A program made the translations under genes and the position numbers. Below are positions 1 through 10,600 of a DNA stretch of 64,000 bases, one piece after another. The stretch is from assembly GCA_945952465.1 (NCBI GenBank), contig CAMFIB010000001.1:186001-250000 (forward strand). Reading direction: 5' to 3'. This stretch comes from an uncultured Pseudomonadota bacterium (lineage in GTDB: Bacteria; Pseudomonadota; Gammaproteobacteria; Burkholderiales; Burkholderiaceae_C). The number at the start of each line of letters is the position of its first letter. The first letter of the stretch is position 1. The notes beneath the pieces were generated by a model. The model saw only the letters and a list, made by a program, of their open reading frames with translations. It had not been told where the DNA came from and did no database searches.

Positions 1-498
1 CGCCCGCTGCAGCACGCGCGGGTTGACGATGGCGGCCTCGGCCTGGCTGAAGCCGACGCAGCCGGCCTCGGTCAGCTCGACCATCTCGGTCAGCACCTCG
101 CCCTGGAGGCCGCGCGTCACCGCGCCGAGCGGGAACACCCGCGACTGGTGCAGCTTCTCGGCGCGGAACTTCAGCATCTCGACCAGGCCGGGCTCGTCGA
201 GCACCGGGTCGGTGTCGGGCGGGCAGACCAGGCTGGTGATGCCGCCGGCCACCGCCGCCGCGAGTTCGGATTCGAGCATGCCCTCGTGTTCGTAACCCGG
301 CTCGCGCAGCCGCACCGCGAGGTCGACCAGGCCGGGCGCGACGACGCAGCCGCTGGCGTCGATGGTGCGGTTGGGGTGGAACTCGGGCGAGACGTGGCGC
401 AGCCCGATGATGCGGCCCGCCGCGATGGCGACGTCACCGACCTGGTCGAGGCCGGAGGCGGGGTCGACGATGCGGCCGTTCTTGATGAGGATCTTCAT
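1..498 (-). CDS. pyrC': Dihydroorotase-like subunit PyrC' (pseudo-dihydroorotase), 3' end cut by window
   Basis: The N-terminal 166 residues of a type I dihydroorotase-family protein of pyrimidine synthesis are visible; the rest lies beyond base 1. The opening MKILIKNGRIVDPASG and the APGLVDL block are typical of the amidohydrolase fold. Where active enzymes carry the metal-binding HxH (D-x-HVH-LREPG), this one reads DLAVRLREPG, so both histidines are gone. That is the hallmark of the inactive subunit that in Pseudomonas-type bacteria assembles with class A aspartate transcarbamoylase and is needed for its activity. It starts 2 bp after the pyrB stop, with a GAGG ribosome site inside the pyrB end, so the two are translationally linked. 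The catalytic dihydroorotase must be encoded elsewhere. Confidence 0.9.
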   Translation of the reverse strand, partial: MKILIKNGRIVDPASGLDQVGDVAIAAGRIIGLRHVSPEFHPNRTIDASGCVVAPGLVDLAVRLREPGYEHEGMLESELAAAVAGGITSLVCPPDTDPVLDEPGLVEMLKFRAEKLHQSRVFPLGAVTRGLQGEVLTEMVELTEAGCVGFSQAEAAIVNPRVLQRA

Positions 499-500
499 GC

Positions 501-1463
501 TTATGCCTCGTTTCCAGCCACGATGCCCATCACGGCCATTCTGACGGCGATGCCGAAGGTGACCTGCGGCAGGATCACGCTCTGCTTGCCGTCGACCACG
601 GCGGAGTCGATCTCCACGCCGCGGTTGATGGGGCCGGGGTGCATGACGATGGCGTCGGGCTTGGCGAGCTGCAGCTTCTCCGGCGTGAGGCCGAAGCGCT
701 TGAAGAACTCCTGCGCCGACGGCAGCAGCGCGCCGCTCATGCGTTCGTTCTGCAGCCGCAGCATGATGACCACGTCGCAGTCCTTGATGCCTTCTTCCAG
801 CGAGTGGCAGACCCGCACGCCCATCTGCGACAGGTTGCCGGGCACCAGCGTCTTGGGCCCCACCACCCGCACCTCGGCGCAGCCCAGCGTGGTCAGCGCG
901 TGGATGTCGGAGCGGGCCACGCGCGAGTGCAGCACGTCGCCCACGATGGCCACCGTGAGGTTGGAAAAATCCTTCTTGTAGTGCCGGATGGTGTACATGT
1001 CCAGCAGGCCCTGCGTGGGGTGGGCGTGGCGGCCGTCGCCGGCGTTGACCACGTGCACGTGCGGCGCCACGTGCTGGGCGATCAGGTAGGGCGCGCCGCT
1101 CTCGCTGTGCCGCACCACGAACAGATCGGCCGCCATGGCGCTCAGGTTGGCGATGGTGTCCAGCAGCGACTCGCCCTTGCTGGCCGAGCTGCGCGCGATG
1201 TCGAGGTTGATGACGTCGGCGCTGAGGCGCGTGGCGGCAATCTCGAAAGTGGTGCGGGTGCGGGTGCTGTTCTCGAAGAACAGGTTGAACACGCTCTTGC
1301 CGCGCAAGAGCGGCACCTTCTTCACCTCGCGGTCGCTGACGCTGACGAAGTTGGCGGCGGTGTCCAGGATCTGCAGCAGAATCTCGCGCGGCAGCCCTTC
1401 GATGGACAGCAGGTGGATCAGCTCGCCGTGCTTGTTGAGCTGGGGGTTGCGTTTGTAGAGCAT
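501..1463 (-). CDS. pyrB: Aspartate carbamoyltransferase catalytic subunit
   Basis: Joins carbamoyl phosphate and L-aspartate to N-carbamoyl-L-aspartate, the committed step of pyrimidine synthesis, in the cytoplasm. The 320-residue protein shows the carbamoyl-phosphate loop STRTRTTFE (from about residue 66) and the HPTQ block. I start it at the ATG at 1463 ([10 protein letters not shown]), preceded by GGCGGAGGG; an upstream in-frame ATG at 1538 would add a low-complexity Arg/Pro leader encoded by an intergenic repeat and is unlikely. It sits between pyrR and the HxH-lacking pyrC' in one operon, the layout of class A transcarbamoylases that form a dodecamer with pseudo-dihydroorotase. Confidence 0.96.
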   Translation of the reverse strand: MLYKRNPQLNKHGELIHLLSIEGLPREILLQILDTAANFVSVSDREVKKVPLLRGKSVFNLFFENSTRTRTTFEIAATRLSADVINLDIARSSASKGESLLDTIANLSAMAADLFVVRHSESGAPYLIAQHVAPHVHVVNAGDGRHAHPTQGLLDMYTIRHYKKDFSNLTVAIVGDVLHSRVARSDIHALTTLGCAEVRVVGPKTLVPGNLSQMGVRVCHSLEEGIKDCDVVIMLRLQNERMSGALLPSAQEFFKRFGLTPEKLQLAKPDAIVMHPGPINRGVEIDSAVVDGKQSVILPQVTFGIAVRMAVMGIVAGNEA

Positions 1464-1476
1464 CAGTTCGCCCTCC

Positions 1477-1550
1477 GCCGGGCCGCCCCAAGGCGGGCGA
1501 GCGCTCCCTCGGGGGGCCGTGCAGCGGCAGCGCCGCAAACGTGGGGGCTC
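1477..1550. repeat. GC-rich dispersed repeat (CCCCAAGGCGG...CCCTCGGGGGG type) in the pyrR-pyrB gap
   Basis: The 88 bp between pyrR and pyrB contain GGGCCGCCCCAAGGCGG, then CTCCCTCGGGGGGC. The reverse complement matches, in the same order, the sequence at 18909-18960 between dusB and fis (CCCCCCGAGGG... then CGCCTTGGG..CGGCCCGGCGG). Such sequences are widespread between genes in Comamonadaceae. Both copies here lie inside operons just upstream of a gene start, so they are transcribed and could fold in the mRNA. Function unknown. Confidence 0.6.
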
Positions 1551-1551
1551 A

Positions 1552-2088
1552 TCATGCGGCCTCCTCGACGCGCAGGCTGTATCGGCCCGCGTCGTCGCGT
1601 GCCAGCGCCAGCGAGCGGCCGGCCGGCAGCGTGGTGCGGGCGGCCACCACGTCGGGCTGCACCGGCAACTGGCGGTCGCCGCGGTCCACCAGCACCGCCA
1701 GCTTCACGCTGGCCGGGCGGCCGTAGTCGAACAGCTCGTTGAGCGCCGCGCGGATGGTGCGGCCGGTGTAGAGCACGTCGTCCAGCAGCACGATGTGGGC
1801 GCCGTCCACGTCGAAGGGCAGCAGCGTCTGGCCGCCGTCGGCCAGGCCGCGCTGCGCGAAGTCGTCGCGGTGCATGGCTGACGAAATGCTGCCGGGCGCG
1901 CCGTCCAGGCCGAGGTCGGCCTGCAGGCGTTCGGCCAGCCAGGCGCCGCCGGAGTGGATGCCCACCAGCCGGGTCTGCGGTATCAACAGCGCCTTCACGC
2001 CGGCCAGCAGGTCGGCGTACAGCGCCTCGGCGTCGAGTGCGTCAGGGGGCGTTTCCGCCAGCGTGGGGGGGCGAGGGGGTTGCGTCAT
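1552..2088 (-). CDS. pyrR: PyrR, bifunctional pyrimidine operon regulator / uracil phosphoribosyltransferase
   Basis: A phosphoribosyltransferase-fold protein of 178 residues. The PRPP-binding loop [12 protein letters not shown] spans about residues 101-111, and the N-terminal [13 protein letters not shown] region fits PyrR. In Firmicutes PyrR binds pyr mRNA to cause attenuation and converts uracil plus PRPP to UMP; in proteobacteria the regulatory role is less clear. The gene is directly upstream of pyrB and its ATG overlaps the ruvX stop by 4 bp (ATGA), so it is part of algH-ruvX-pyrR-pyrB-pyrC'. I do not see an obvious PyrR-dependent attenuator in the 88-bp gap to pyrB, which instead holds a GC-rich repeat. 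Confidence 0.93.
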   Translation of the reverse strand: MTQPPRPPTLAETPPDALDAEALYADLLAGVKALLIPQTRLVGIHSGGAWLAERLQADLGLDGAPGSISSAMHRDDFAQRGLADGGQTLLPFDVDGAHIVLLDDVLYTGRTIRAALNELFDYGRPASVKLAVLVDRGDRQLPVQPDVVAARTTLPAGRSLALARDDAGRYSLRVEEAA

Positions 2089-2510
2089 GGCAAGGTCCTC
2101 AGGAATTGTTCAAGGATGATGCAGGCCGCGCCGGCGTCGGCGTCGGCCGCGCCGTCTTCGCGCGCGGCGGTGGTGCTGTAGCGCTCGTCCACTTCGAACA
2201 CCGGCAGCCGGAAGCGGCCGTGCAACTGCCGCGCGAAGCGCCGCGCGCGGCCGGTGTTCTCGTGGGCCGCGCCGTCTGGGTGAAAGGGCACGCCGACGAC
2301 CAGCGCGTCGGGCTGCCATTCGCGGATGCGGGCGGCGATGGGCTCGAAGCGGGCGTCGCCCTCGGCGCGGATGGTGGGCAGGCCCTGTGCCTGCTTCAGC
2401 AGCCGGTTGCCGCAGGCCACCCCGGTGCGCTTGAGGCCGAAGTCGAACGCGAGAAAGGTGGACAGGTGGGCGGGAACGGCCGGCGCAGACATGGCCGCCG
2501 CTTCAACCAT
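2085..2510 (-). CDS. ruvX: RuvX / YqgF-family putative Holliday junction resolvase
   Basis: A small RNase H-fold nuclease of the YqgF family (141 residues, usual 130-150). The first catalytic strand reads FLAFDFGLKRTGVA, followed by VVGVPFHPDG and the FEVDERYSTTAA block typical of the family. Members are linked to pre-16S rRNA maturation and Holliday junction processing. The 2510 start (GAGGCCGGGC before the ATG) overlaps the algH stop by 8 bp. An ATG at 2492 giving MSAPAVPAH is the alternative and loses only six residues. It overlaps pyrR by 4 bp, so translation is coupled. Confidence 0.92.
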   Translation of the reverse strand: MVEAAAMSAPAVPAHLSTFLAFDFGLKRTGVACGNRLLKQAQGLPTIRAEGDARFEPIAARIREWQPDALVVGVPFHPDGAAHENTGRARRFARQLHGRFRLPVFEVDERYSTTAAREDGAADADAGAACIILEQFLRTLP

Positions 2511-3105
2511 GCCCGGCCTCGGGCGACAGCATCCACGCCTTCAGGCCCAGCAGCGCCAGCGCGCTGTCGTAGCGCTGCTCGATCGGCGTGTCGAAGATGA
2601 CGGCGGCGTCGGCGCCCACCGTCAGCCAGGCGTTGTCGGCCAGTTCGGATTCGAGCTGGCCCTCGCCCCAGGCCGAATAGCCCAGCGTGACCAGCACCCG
2701 CTTGGGGCCGTTGCCGTTGGACAGCGCCTCCAGCACGTCGCGCGAGGTGGTCATTTCCAGGCCGCCGGGGATCATCATGGTGGACGCGTAGACCGACTCC
2801 TCGGGCGAGGGGTCGTTCTCGGCGGCCATGGGGTCGTGCAGCACGAAGCCGCGCTCGGTCTGCACCGGGCCGCCCTGGAAGACCGGGCTGGCAATCAGGT
2901 CGTTACGGCCCAGCGGCAGCTCGACCTGGTCGAACAAATGCTTCAGGTTGATGTCGCTCGGCTTGTTGATGACCAGGCCCAGCGCGCCGCGTTCGGAATG
3001 CTCGCAGACGTAGACCACGCTGCGGGCGAAGGCCTCGTCTTCCAGGCCCGGCATCGCGATCAGAAAGTGGTGCGTGAGGTTGATCGCGGCAGAATCGGCA
3101 GACAT
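2503..3105 (-). CDS. algH: YqgE/AlgH family protein
   Basis: A 200-residue member of the UPF0301 (YqgE/AlgH) family. The start, NLTHHFLIAMPGLEDEAF, and the GLVINKPSDI block are diagnostic. AlgH was named as an alginate regulator in Pseudomonas, but its biochemical function is not settled. It is the first gene of the leftward operon algH-ruvX-pyrR-pyrB-pyrC'; coupling with ruvX is widespread in proteobacteria. Its start is only 21 bp from the divergent photolyase start, so the two promoters must lie close together or overlap the coding regions. Confidence 0.95.
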   Translation of the reverse strand: MSADSAAINLTHHFLIAMPGLEDEAFARSVVYVCEHSERGALGLVINKPSDINLKHLFDQVELPLGRNDLIASPVFQGGPVQTERGFVLHDPMAAENDPSPEESVYASTMMIPGGLEMTTSRDVLEALSNGNGPKRVLVTLGYSAWGEGQLESELADNAWLTVGADAAVIFDTPIEQRYDSALALLGLKAWMLSPEAGHG

Positions 3106-3126
3106 GGCGGAATTTTAAGGGTGATC

Positions 3127-4599
3127 ATGGAAAACCGATTCGCCGCAGGCCTGGTCTGGTTTCGCCGCGATCTGCGGGTGGACGACCACGCCGCGCTGCA
3201 CCACGCCCTGCGGCATTGCCAGAAGGTCTGGTGCGCTTTCGTGTTCGACACCGACATCCTCGACGCCCTGCCGCGCGCCGACCGCCGGGTCGAGTTCATC
3301 CGCGAGACGCTGGTGGAGCTGGACCACGACCTGCGCGAGCTGTCGGGCCATGCCGGCGGCGGGCTGATCGTGCTGCACGGCAGCGCCCTGCAGGAGCTGC
3401 CGCGCCTGGCGCTGGCGCTGGGCGTGCAGGCGGTGTTCGCCAACCACGACTACGAGCCCGACGCCACGGCGCGTGACGCGAAAGCCCTGGGCGCGCTGGC
3501 CGACGCCGGCATCGCGCTGCGCACCTTCAAAGACCAGGTCATCTTCGAGCGCGACGAGCTGATGACCGGCGCCGGCTCGCACTACACCGTGTTCACGCCG
3601 TACAAGAATGCCTGGCTGAAGAAGGTGGACGACTTCTTCCTCAAGTCCTACCCGGTGCGCACACACACGGCGGCGCTGGCGCCGCGGCCGGCCGACCTGC
3701 AGCGCGCGGTGCCCACGCTGGCCGGCATCGGCTTCGAGCCGACCAACCTGGCCGAGCTGAAGATTCCCACCGGCGCCAAGGGCGCGCTCGACCTGTTCGA
3801 AGACTTCTTCGACCGGCTCGACCAGTACCACGAGACGCGCGACTTCCCGGCGGTGAAAGGGCCCAGCTACCTCAGCGTGCACCTGCGCTTCGGCACCGTG
3901 TCGATCCGCCGGCTCGCCAGCACCGCCTACCAGCGGCACATCGAAGGCAGCAAGGGCGCGGCGGTCTGGCTCAGCGAGCTGATCTGGCGCGACTTCTACT
4001 TTCAGATCCTGCACCACCTGCCGCATGTGGCCACGAGCGCCTGCAAGCCCGAGTACGACGCGATCAAGTGGGAGCACGGCAAACACGCCAAGGCCCGGTT
4101 CGAGGCCTGGTGCGAGGGCCGCACCGGCTACCCGCTGGTGGACGCCGCCATGGCGCAGATCAACCAGAGCGGCTACATGCACAACCGGCTGCGCATGGTG
4201 GTGGCGAGCTTTCTCACCAAAGACCTCGGCATCGACTGGCGCTGGGGTGAGCGCTACTTCGCCGAGAAGCTGAACGACTTCGACCTGTCCGCCAACAACG
4301 GCGGCTGGCAGTGGGCCGCCTCCACCGGCTGCGACGCGCAGCCCTACTTCCGCATCTTCAACCCGGTGAGCCAGAGCGAGAAGTTCGACAAGGACGGCAA
4401 GTTCATCCACCGCTACCTGCCGCAGCTCGCGCGGCTGCGTGCGCCGCTGGTGCATGCGCCGTGGACGGTGAGCCCGGTGGAGCTGGAAGCGGCCGGCGTG
4501 AGGCTGGGCGAGAACTACCCGGCGCCCATCGTCGACCACGCCCAGGCGCGCGAGGAAACGCTGCGGCGCTACGCGGTGGTGAAGAAGCCGCTGAAATGA
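3127..4599 (+). CDS. phrB: Deoxyribodipyrimidine photolyase (class I CPD photolyase)
   Basis: Uses blue light and reduced FAD to split cyclobutane pyrimidine dimers. The 490-residue protein starts GLVWFRRDLRVDDH, the photolyase/cryptochrome N-terminal alpha/beta domain for the antenna chromophore. The FAD domain ends with LSANNGGWQWAASTGCDAQP and YFRIFNPVSQ, as in class I enzymes. I choose the ATG at 3127 (AAGGGTG upstream); a GTG at 3121 is possible. The reading frame stays open far upstream through algH, but that part is antisense to algH and not protein-like. It is convergent with the CheA gene, with a dispersed repeat filling the 73-bp gap. Confidence 0.96.
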   Translation: MENRFAAGLVWFRRDLRVDDHAALHHALRHCQKVWCAFVFDTDILDALPRADRRVEFIRETLVELDHDLRELSGHAGGGLIVLHGSALQELPRLALALGVQAVFANHDYEPDATARDAKALGALADAGIALRTFKDQVIFERDELMTGAGSHYTVFTPYKNAWLKKVDDFFLKSYPVRTHTAALAPRPADLQRAVPTLAGIGFEPTNLAELKIPTGAKGALDLFEDFFDRLDQYHETRDFPAVKGPSYLSVHLRFGTVSIRRLASTAYQRHIEGSKGAAVWLSELIWRDFYFQILHHLPHVATSACKPEYDAIKWEHGKHAKARFEAWCEGRTGYPLVDAAMAQINQSGYMHNRLRMVVASFLTKDLGIDWRWGERYFAEKLNDFDLSANNGGWQWAASTGCDAQPYFRIFNPVSQSEKFDKDGKFIHRYLPQLARLRAPLVHAPWTVSPVELEAAGVRLGENYPAPIVDHAQAREETLRRYAVVKKPLK

Positions 4600-4669
4600 G
4601 TTGCTATTGAATCAATAGCTACAAATCGCCATTTGGCGCTGACTTCAGGCCGATTTCGTTCTGAAATCC
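4600..4669 (+). repeat. Dispersed repeat copy 1 (GGCGCTGACTT family), between phrB and chpA
   Basis: Fills almost the whole space between the phrB stop (4599) and the chpA stop (4673). The left part is the palindrome GCTATTGAaTCAATAGC (4603-4619). It is followed by CGCCATTTGGCG, a second inverted repeat, then GCTGACTTCAGGCCGATTTCGTTCTGAAATC. The same modules recur at 16955, 23221 and 56788 and, in diverged form, inside three genes. The hairpins could slow transcription between convergent genes, but there is no clear poly-T tail. Confidence 0.85.
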
Positions 4670-4672
4670 GGC

Positions 4673-7600
4673 TCAAGCCGTGGTTTCTGCCCGCTGGCCG
4701 TAGCTTTTCACCAGCGCCAGCAATTCGTCTTCGGAATACGGCTTGCCGAGGTAGTGGTCGGCACCGAGTTCCCTGGCGTGGTCGCGGTGCTTCTGCGCCA
4801 TGCGCGAGGTGATCATCACCACCGGCAGGCCGGCCAGCGTGGCGTCGTTGCGGATGGTGCGCAGCAAATCGAAGCCGTCCATGCGCGGCATTTCGATGTC
4901 GGACAGCACCAGCGCCGGCCGCTCGTCGGCCAGCGCCTTGAGCGCCTGCAGGCCGTCGGCCGCCAGCGCCACGCGGTAGCCCTCGCGCTGCAGCAGCCGT
5001 TGCGTCACGCGGCGCACGGTGATCGAGTCGTCAACCACCAGCACCAGCGGCACCGCGCTGCCGGCGGCGTGCGCGCCCTGCGGCGTGCGGCCGTCGGCTT
5101 GCGGCAACTGTGCCATCAGCCCGCGCGCGGCGGCGCCGTACACCGTGGCCAGCGCCACCGGGTTGTAGATCAGCGCCACCGCGCCCGAGGCCAGCAGCGT
5201 CATGCCCGACAGGCCCGGCAGCCGCGAGAGCTGCGGCCCGAGGTTCTTCACCACCACCTCCTGGTGGCCCAGCACTTCGTCCACGTGCAGCGCCACGCGC
5301 TGGCCCGCGCTGCGCACGATGACGACCGGAATGCTCTTGCCCGGCGCCTCGGTGCTGCGCGGCGAATCCTGCAGCAGCGCGCCGCCCCAGAAGAAGGGCA
5401 CGGCCTCGCCGCCGAAATCCATCTGGCCGGCCGCGTAGGCCGCCGCCAGTTCGCCCGCGCTGGTGCGGCGCACCAGCTCCACCACGCTGGCCGGCATGCC
5501 GATGGACAGCCGGCCCATGCGCAGCATCACCACCTGCGTGACGGCGGTGGTCAGCGGCAGCACCAGCCTGAAGCTGGAGCCGTGGCCCGGCAGGCTGTGC
5601 GTCTCGATGCGGCCGCCCAGCGCGTTCACCTCGCTGCGCACCACGTCCATGCCGATGCCGCGGCCCGCCAGCTCGGTGATGCCCTGCGCGGTGGAGAAAC
5701 CCGGCCTGAAGATGAACTGCGCGGCGGCGCCGTCGTCCAGCACCTCGTCCCAGCGGGCCAGGCCCATGGCCTGCGCGCGGGCGCGGATGGCCTCCAGGTC
5801 GAGGCCGGCGCCGTCGTCCTGGAACTCCACCGACACGTCGTTGCCTTCCTGGCGCAGCCGCACCGTGATCTGCCCCACCGCCGACTTGCCCAGCGCCAGC
5901 CGCGTCTCGGGGCTTTCCACGCCGTGCACCACCGCGTTGCGCAGCAGGTGCTCGAAGGCCGGCGTCATGCGGTCCAGCACCGCGCGGTCCATTTCGATGG
6001 AGCCGCCGACGATCTCCAGCGCCACCTGCTTGCCGAGTTCCTTGGCGCTTTGCCGCACCACCCGGTACAGCCGCTCCGAGATGCCCTCGAACTCCAGCAT
6101 GCGGGTGCGCAGCAGGTCGCGCTGCAGCTCGCGGGTCTGGCGCGCCTGCGCGGCCAGTTCGTCCTCGCTCAGCTCCACCGTGCGCTGCAGGTGCCGCTGC
6201 ACCGTTCCGACGTCGTTGACCGACTCGGCCATCATGCGCGTGAGTTCCTGCACCCGGGTGAAGCGGTCGAACTCCAGCGGGTCGAAGGTCTGCTGCGTCT
6301 CGCGCGCCTGCGCCAGGCGCGACTCCATCTGCGTCTCGGCCTGCAGCTCCACATCGCGCAGCTGCTGGCGCAGGCGGTCGAGGTTGCCGGTGAGTTCTTT
6401 CAGCGAGCCGCGGAGCTGGCCGATCTCGGCCTCCATGCGGGCGCGGGTCAGCATCACTTCCCCGGCCTGGTTCAGCAGCCGCTCCAGCAGTTGCGCGCGC
6501 ACCCGCACCAACTGGCGGCCGGCCGCGTGGCGGGCGCCGGTGGCGTCGGCCGGCAGCGTGATGTCGAGCGCGGTCACCGGGCCCAGCGCGGCGCGTGGCG
6601 CAGCCGGTGCGGCCGGCTCGGCGAGTTCGGCGGGCAGCGCCTCGGGCGGCAAGGCCTGGGCGGCGGGCGGCTCGGTGGCGGTCAGTGCCTCGTAGCGCTG
6701 TGCGTCGCGCACACGCAGGCGGTCGAAGGTGGCCTGCAGCGCGTCGAAGCGGCCCATCAGCGGGGCCAGCGCCTCGCCGCTGGTGGCCTCGGTACCCAGC
6801 GATTCGATTTCGGATTCGAACAGATGCGCCAGCTCGCCCAGGCGCAGCGCGCCGGCCAGGCGGGCGCTGCCCTTGAGCGTGTGCAGCACCCGCAGCACCT
6901 CGGTGCGGGCGCTGCCGTTGTCGGGCCGCGCCGTCCATTGGCGCAGCGCGAAGCCGAGCTGCGGCAGCAGTTCCACCGCCTCTTCCTCGAAGATGGGGAA
7001 CAGGTCGATGTCGACCGCGTCGGTGGCGTCCAGCTCGTCGTCGGCGTCGGGCGGCAGCTCGCGCAGCAGCGGCCGCGGCGCCGCTTCGTGCGGCTCGCCT
7101 GCTTCAATATCAGGAGCAAACTTTTCAGCACTGGCGCTGACTTGCGGCTGATTTCTTGCCAATTCCAGTGTGTGCAGCGCGGCGAGCAGCGTGGGGTTGG
7201 GTTCTTTAAGGAAGCCGGCGGCGAACTGGTGCAGCAGGCGGCGGATGTCTTCCGCCACCGCCATGAACAAATGCGCGCGCTCGGCCGTGCCCGTGCCCTG
7301 CGCGCGGGTGTGCTGCAGCGCCTGCTCCAGCGTCTTGGCCAGGCCCGACAGCGCGGTGAAGCCCACGGTGGCCGAACTGCCGGCGAGCGAATGCGCCATG
7401 GCCACGGCTTCGTCCGGCAGCGGGCGGTGCAGCTCCAGCGCCCATTCGCCCAGCGCGGTGGAGAGGTGGCGCGACCATTCGTCGGCCTCGTTCAGATAGA
7501 CGTTGTAGAGCGGCAGCCCGATGCGCAGGCCGTCGATCACCTTGACTGGCGCGTCGTCGCCGCCGTCGCCCGGCACGGCCGGCGGTTCTGGCTGGGGCGC

Positions 7601-10600
7601 TTCCGAGGGGGCTTCCGTGGGCGCTGCCGGCGCTGCGGCGACCGGGGCGATGAAGGCCAAGGGCTCCAGGTCTGCGACAGGCGCTGTGTCGGAAACCGGC
7701 TGCAGGTTTGCGACAAGCTCGGCGTCTGCGGCCGGCGCCAGCTCGGGCTCGGTGAACGGCTCCAGCGTGTGCAGCTCCGGCGGCGGCAGAGGCGGTGCGG
7801 GCTCGGCGTTGTCGGCCGCCGGGGCGGCGAGCGACGCCAGTGCGGAGAGGTCGATGTCGTGCAGCTCCACCGGCGGCTCGATCACCGTGCCTTCGGGCAG
7901 CGACAGGTCGAGGTCGCCGAACAGCGAGGCGATGTCGACGTCGGGCGCCAGCGGGGTGGGCTCTGTGGCAGGGGCGGGGAATTCGTCCGGCAGCGGTTCG
8001 AGCGGCAGGTCGTCGAAATCGATCAGGCCGGCCTCGGGCGGCGGGAGGTCGGGGGTGGGCGGCTGTGCGAAAGCGGCCAGCTCGGGCAGCGGGTCGAAGG
8101 CGGGCAGCGCGGCGGCGGGCGGCTCGGCCAGGTCGAGCGTGGGCACATCCAGCACTGGCAGATCCAGCGAGGGAAGGTCCAACGAGGGAAGGTCCAGCGC
8201 AGGCAGCTCCAGTGCAGGCCGTTCACGGCTTTCCGGCAACGGCGGTTCGGCCGGCGTTGCGCCCAGCGGCAGCACGCGGTCTTCGAGGCGCAGCGCTTCG
8301 GCGCTGGCGCGGAAGGGCGCGGCCGACCAGGGCGTGGCGCTGCCGGCGGCGATGTCGTCCACCCAGCGGGCGAGGCCGTCCAGGGCGTCGCCGGTCACGG
8401 TCAGCAGCGGCGGCGTGGCCGGCTTCTGGTCGGCCAGCCAGACGTTCATCAGCTGTTCCGCCGCCCAGGCCGCTTCACCGAACTCGGCCAGGCCCACCAT
8501 GCGCGAGCTGCCCTTGAGCGTGTGGAAGCTGCGGCGCAGCGTGGTGAGCGCGTCGAGGTTGGCGGGCTCCTGCCGCAGCACGGCGATGGCGCGGCGGCCG
8601 CCTTCGGCCACCTCGCGGGCCTCGTCCAGAAAGATGCCCCGCAGGTCGTCTTCTTGCACCGGCTCGGCGAGCGACAGCGCGTCGGCCTGCGGCTCGGCGG
8701 GCGGCATGGCGGCCGCGTTGGCGAGCTGGTTGAGCGCGACGGCGGCGTCGGGCACGTCGGCGGCCACGGCCTGTGCGGCGGCAGCCGCGGCGGCGGCGAG
8801 CGCCGGCTGTTCGGCCAGCGTGGCAGAGGTGGCAATGGCGCCCAGCTTCTCGCGCAGCTCCGGCACCGGCGCGTGTTCGGCGGCGGCGGTGGCGGCCACG
8901 TCGAGGGCGCGCTGCACCAGGTCGAGGGTGGGTGCGGGCGGTGTGACCGGCTGGGGGTGGGCGCGGCCCATCAGGGGCCTGAGTTCGCCGGTGGCGTCGT
9001 CGTAGACGAACAGCTTCTTCGCCAGCGCCGGCTGGTAGTTCAGCATGTCGATCAGGAAGCCGAGCGCGCCCAGGTTGTTGCCCAGCGCGTCGAAGGTGGC
9101 CTGGGCGAGCTGCGGCTGGACGTCGGTGGCCAGCAGCTCTTCCACGGTGGCGCGCATGCGCGCCACCGCCAGGCCGGCGCGGTCCAGGCCCAGCACCGAC
9201 AGCACGCCGCGCATCTGCTGGAGCTGCGCCGGCACGCGGGCCAGCACGCTTTTGTCGGCCGGCTGGCGGAAGAACGGGTCGAGGGCGCCTTCGAGTTCGG
9301 CCAGCGTGGCGCGCAGTTCACCCACCACGCTGCCCATGGTCTGGCGGTCGCTGACGCGGCGGTACAGCTCTTCCATCCAGGGTTCGAGCGGCTGCGCGGG
9401 CTGGCCGGCCAGCACCTGCTCGAGCCGCTGCGACAGCCGCGCCATGCGGTCGGCGAGCTGGGGGTCGTTCAGCGAGAGGTCTTCCACCGCCGCTTCGAGG
9501 TAGAGCACCGAGGTGGCGACTTCCATCGCGGTTTCGGTGCCGGGCGCCTCGCCGGTGCGCAGCGTGTTTTCCATCACGCCGGTCAGGCCGCGGGCCAGCG
9601 CGGCGCTGGGCGGGTGCAGCTTGAGCAGGGAGTCGGCCACCAGGTTGAACTGGTCGGCCACCGGCCGGAGCTTGTGGCCTTCGCCGCCGGACAGGTGCGA
9701 CCAGGCTTCGCGCGCGGCGGCAATGCGCTTGCGCGCCTGGGCCAACAGGGCGGGGTCGTGGCGGCCGTAGAGCGCGGTGTCGTAGTCGATGCGGCGGGCG
9801 TCGGACAGGCCGTAGGCGGCGCGCACGGCGGCCAGCGTGGGCGCGGCGGCGGTGTTGGCTGGCGCGGCCTGCGCGCAGAAGAACAGCAGGTCTTGGGCGA
9901 GCCGGTCGGACACGGTGTCTTCGCCCCGCGCCAAGCTGGAGAACTGCAGCAGCACGCGGGTCAGCGCGCGCTTGAGGTACAGGTCGACCGGCAGCAGGCC
10001 GAGCGCGATGGCCTCGGCGGCGGCGGCGGTGATCTGCCAGAACGCGCGGGCCGCCGGCCGGGCCTGCGCGGCGGCAAAGCCCAGCGCCTCGCCGTGCAGC
10101 GCGCGGGCGGCTTCGGCGTCGCCGCCGCGCACGAGCTTGAGCACCAGCGGGTCCAGCCGGGCGCGGGCCTCGTCGTTGCACGGCTGTGGCGCGGCCGGGG
10201 GCAGGGCGCCGCCGGCGTCGAGCCAGCGCCAGTCGAGGGTGAACAGGTCGGCCGGGTGCACGCGGTCGGCGGCGGCCAGTTCCTGCACGGCCTTGTACTG
10301 CGGGAACAGCGCAACGGCCGAGGCCGGTTTGCCGGCCAGCACCGCCTCCAGGTACTCCACCAGCGCGAAGCTGGCCTGCTCCACGGTGGCGGCACCGCTT
10401 TCGCTGCAGCGTTCCGGCTCGTTGACGCACTGCTGCGCCACCGCTTCCATGGCGCGCAGCAGCAGCGCGGGCGCGCCCTGGCCCACCATCTCCAGCGCGC
10501 CCATGGCCTGGTGCAACTGCTGCCGGGCGAGGCGCAACTGGCTGGCGTCGGCGGCGGCGAGTTCGGTGCCGCGGGCGGCGGCGGCATCGCGCACGTAGCG

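Noticed and set aside
1464-1538. N-terminal extension of PyrB from an upstream ATG
   Set aside because: The extension translates a GC-rich intergenic repeat, and the ATG at 1463 has a good ribosome site and the family N-terminus.
8131-8220. Tandem repeats considered as a CRISPR array
   Set aside because: Units are contiguous 15-mers with no spacers and lie in a coding frame.
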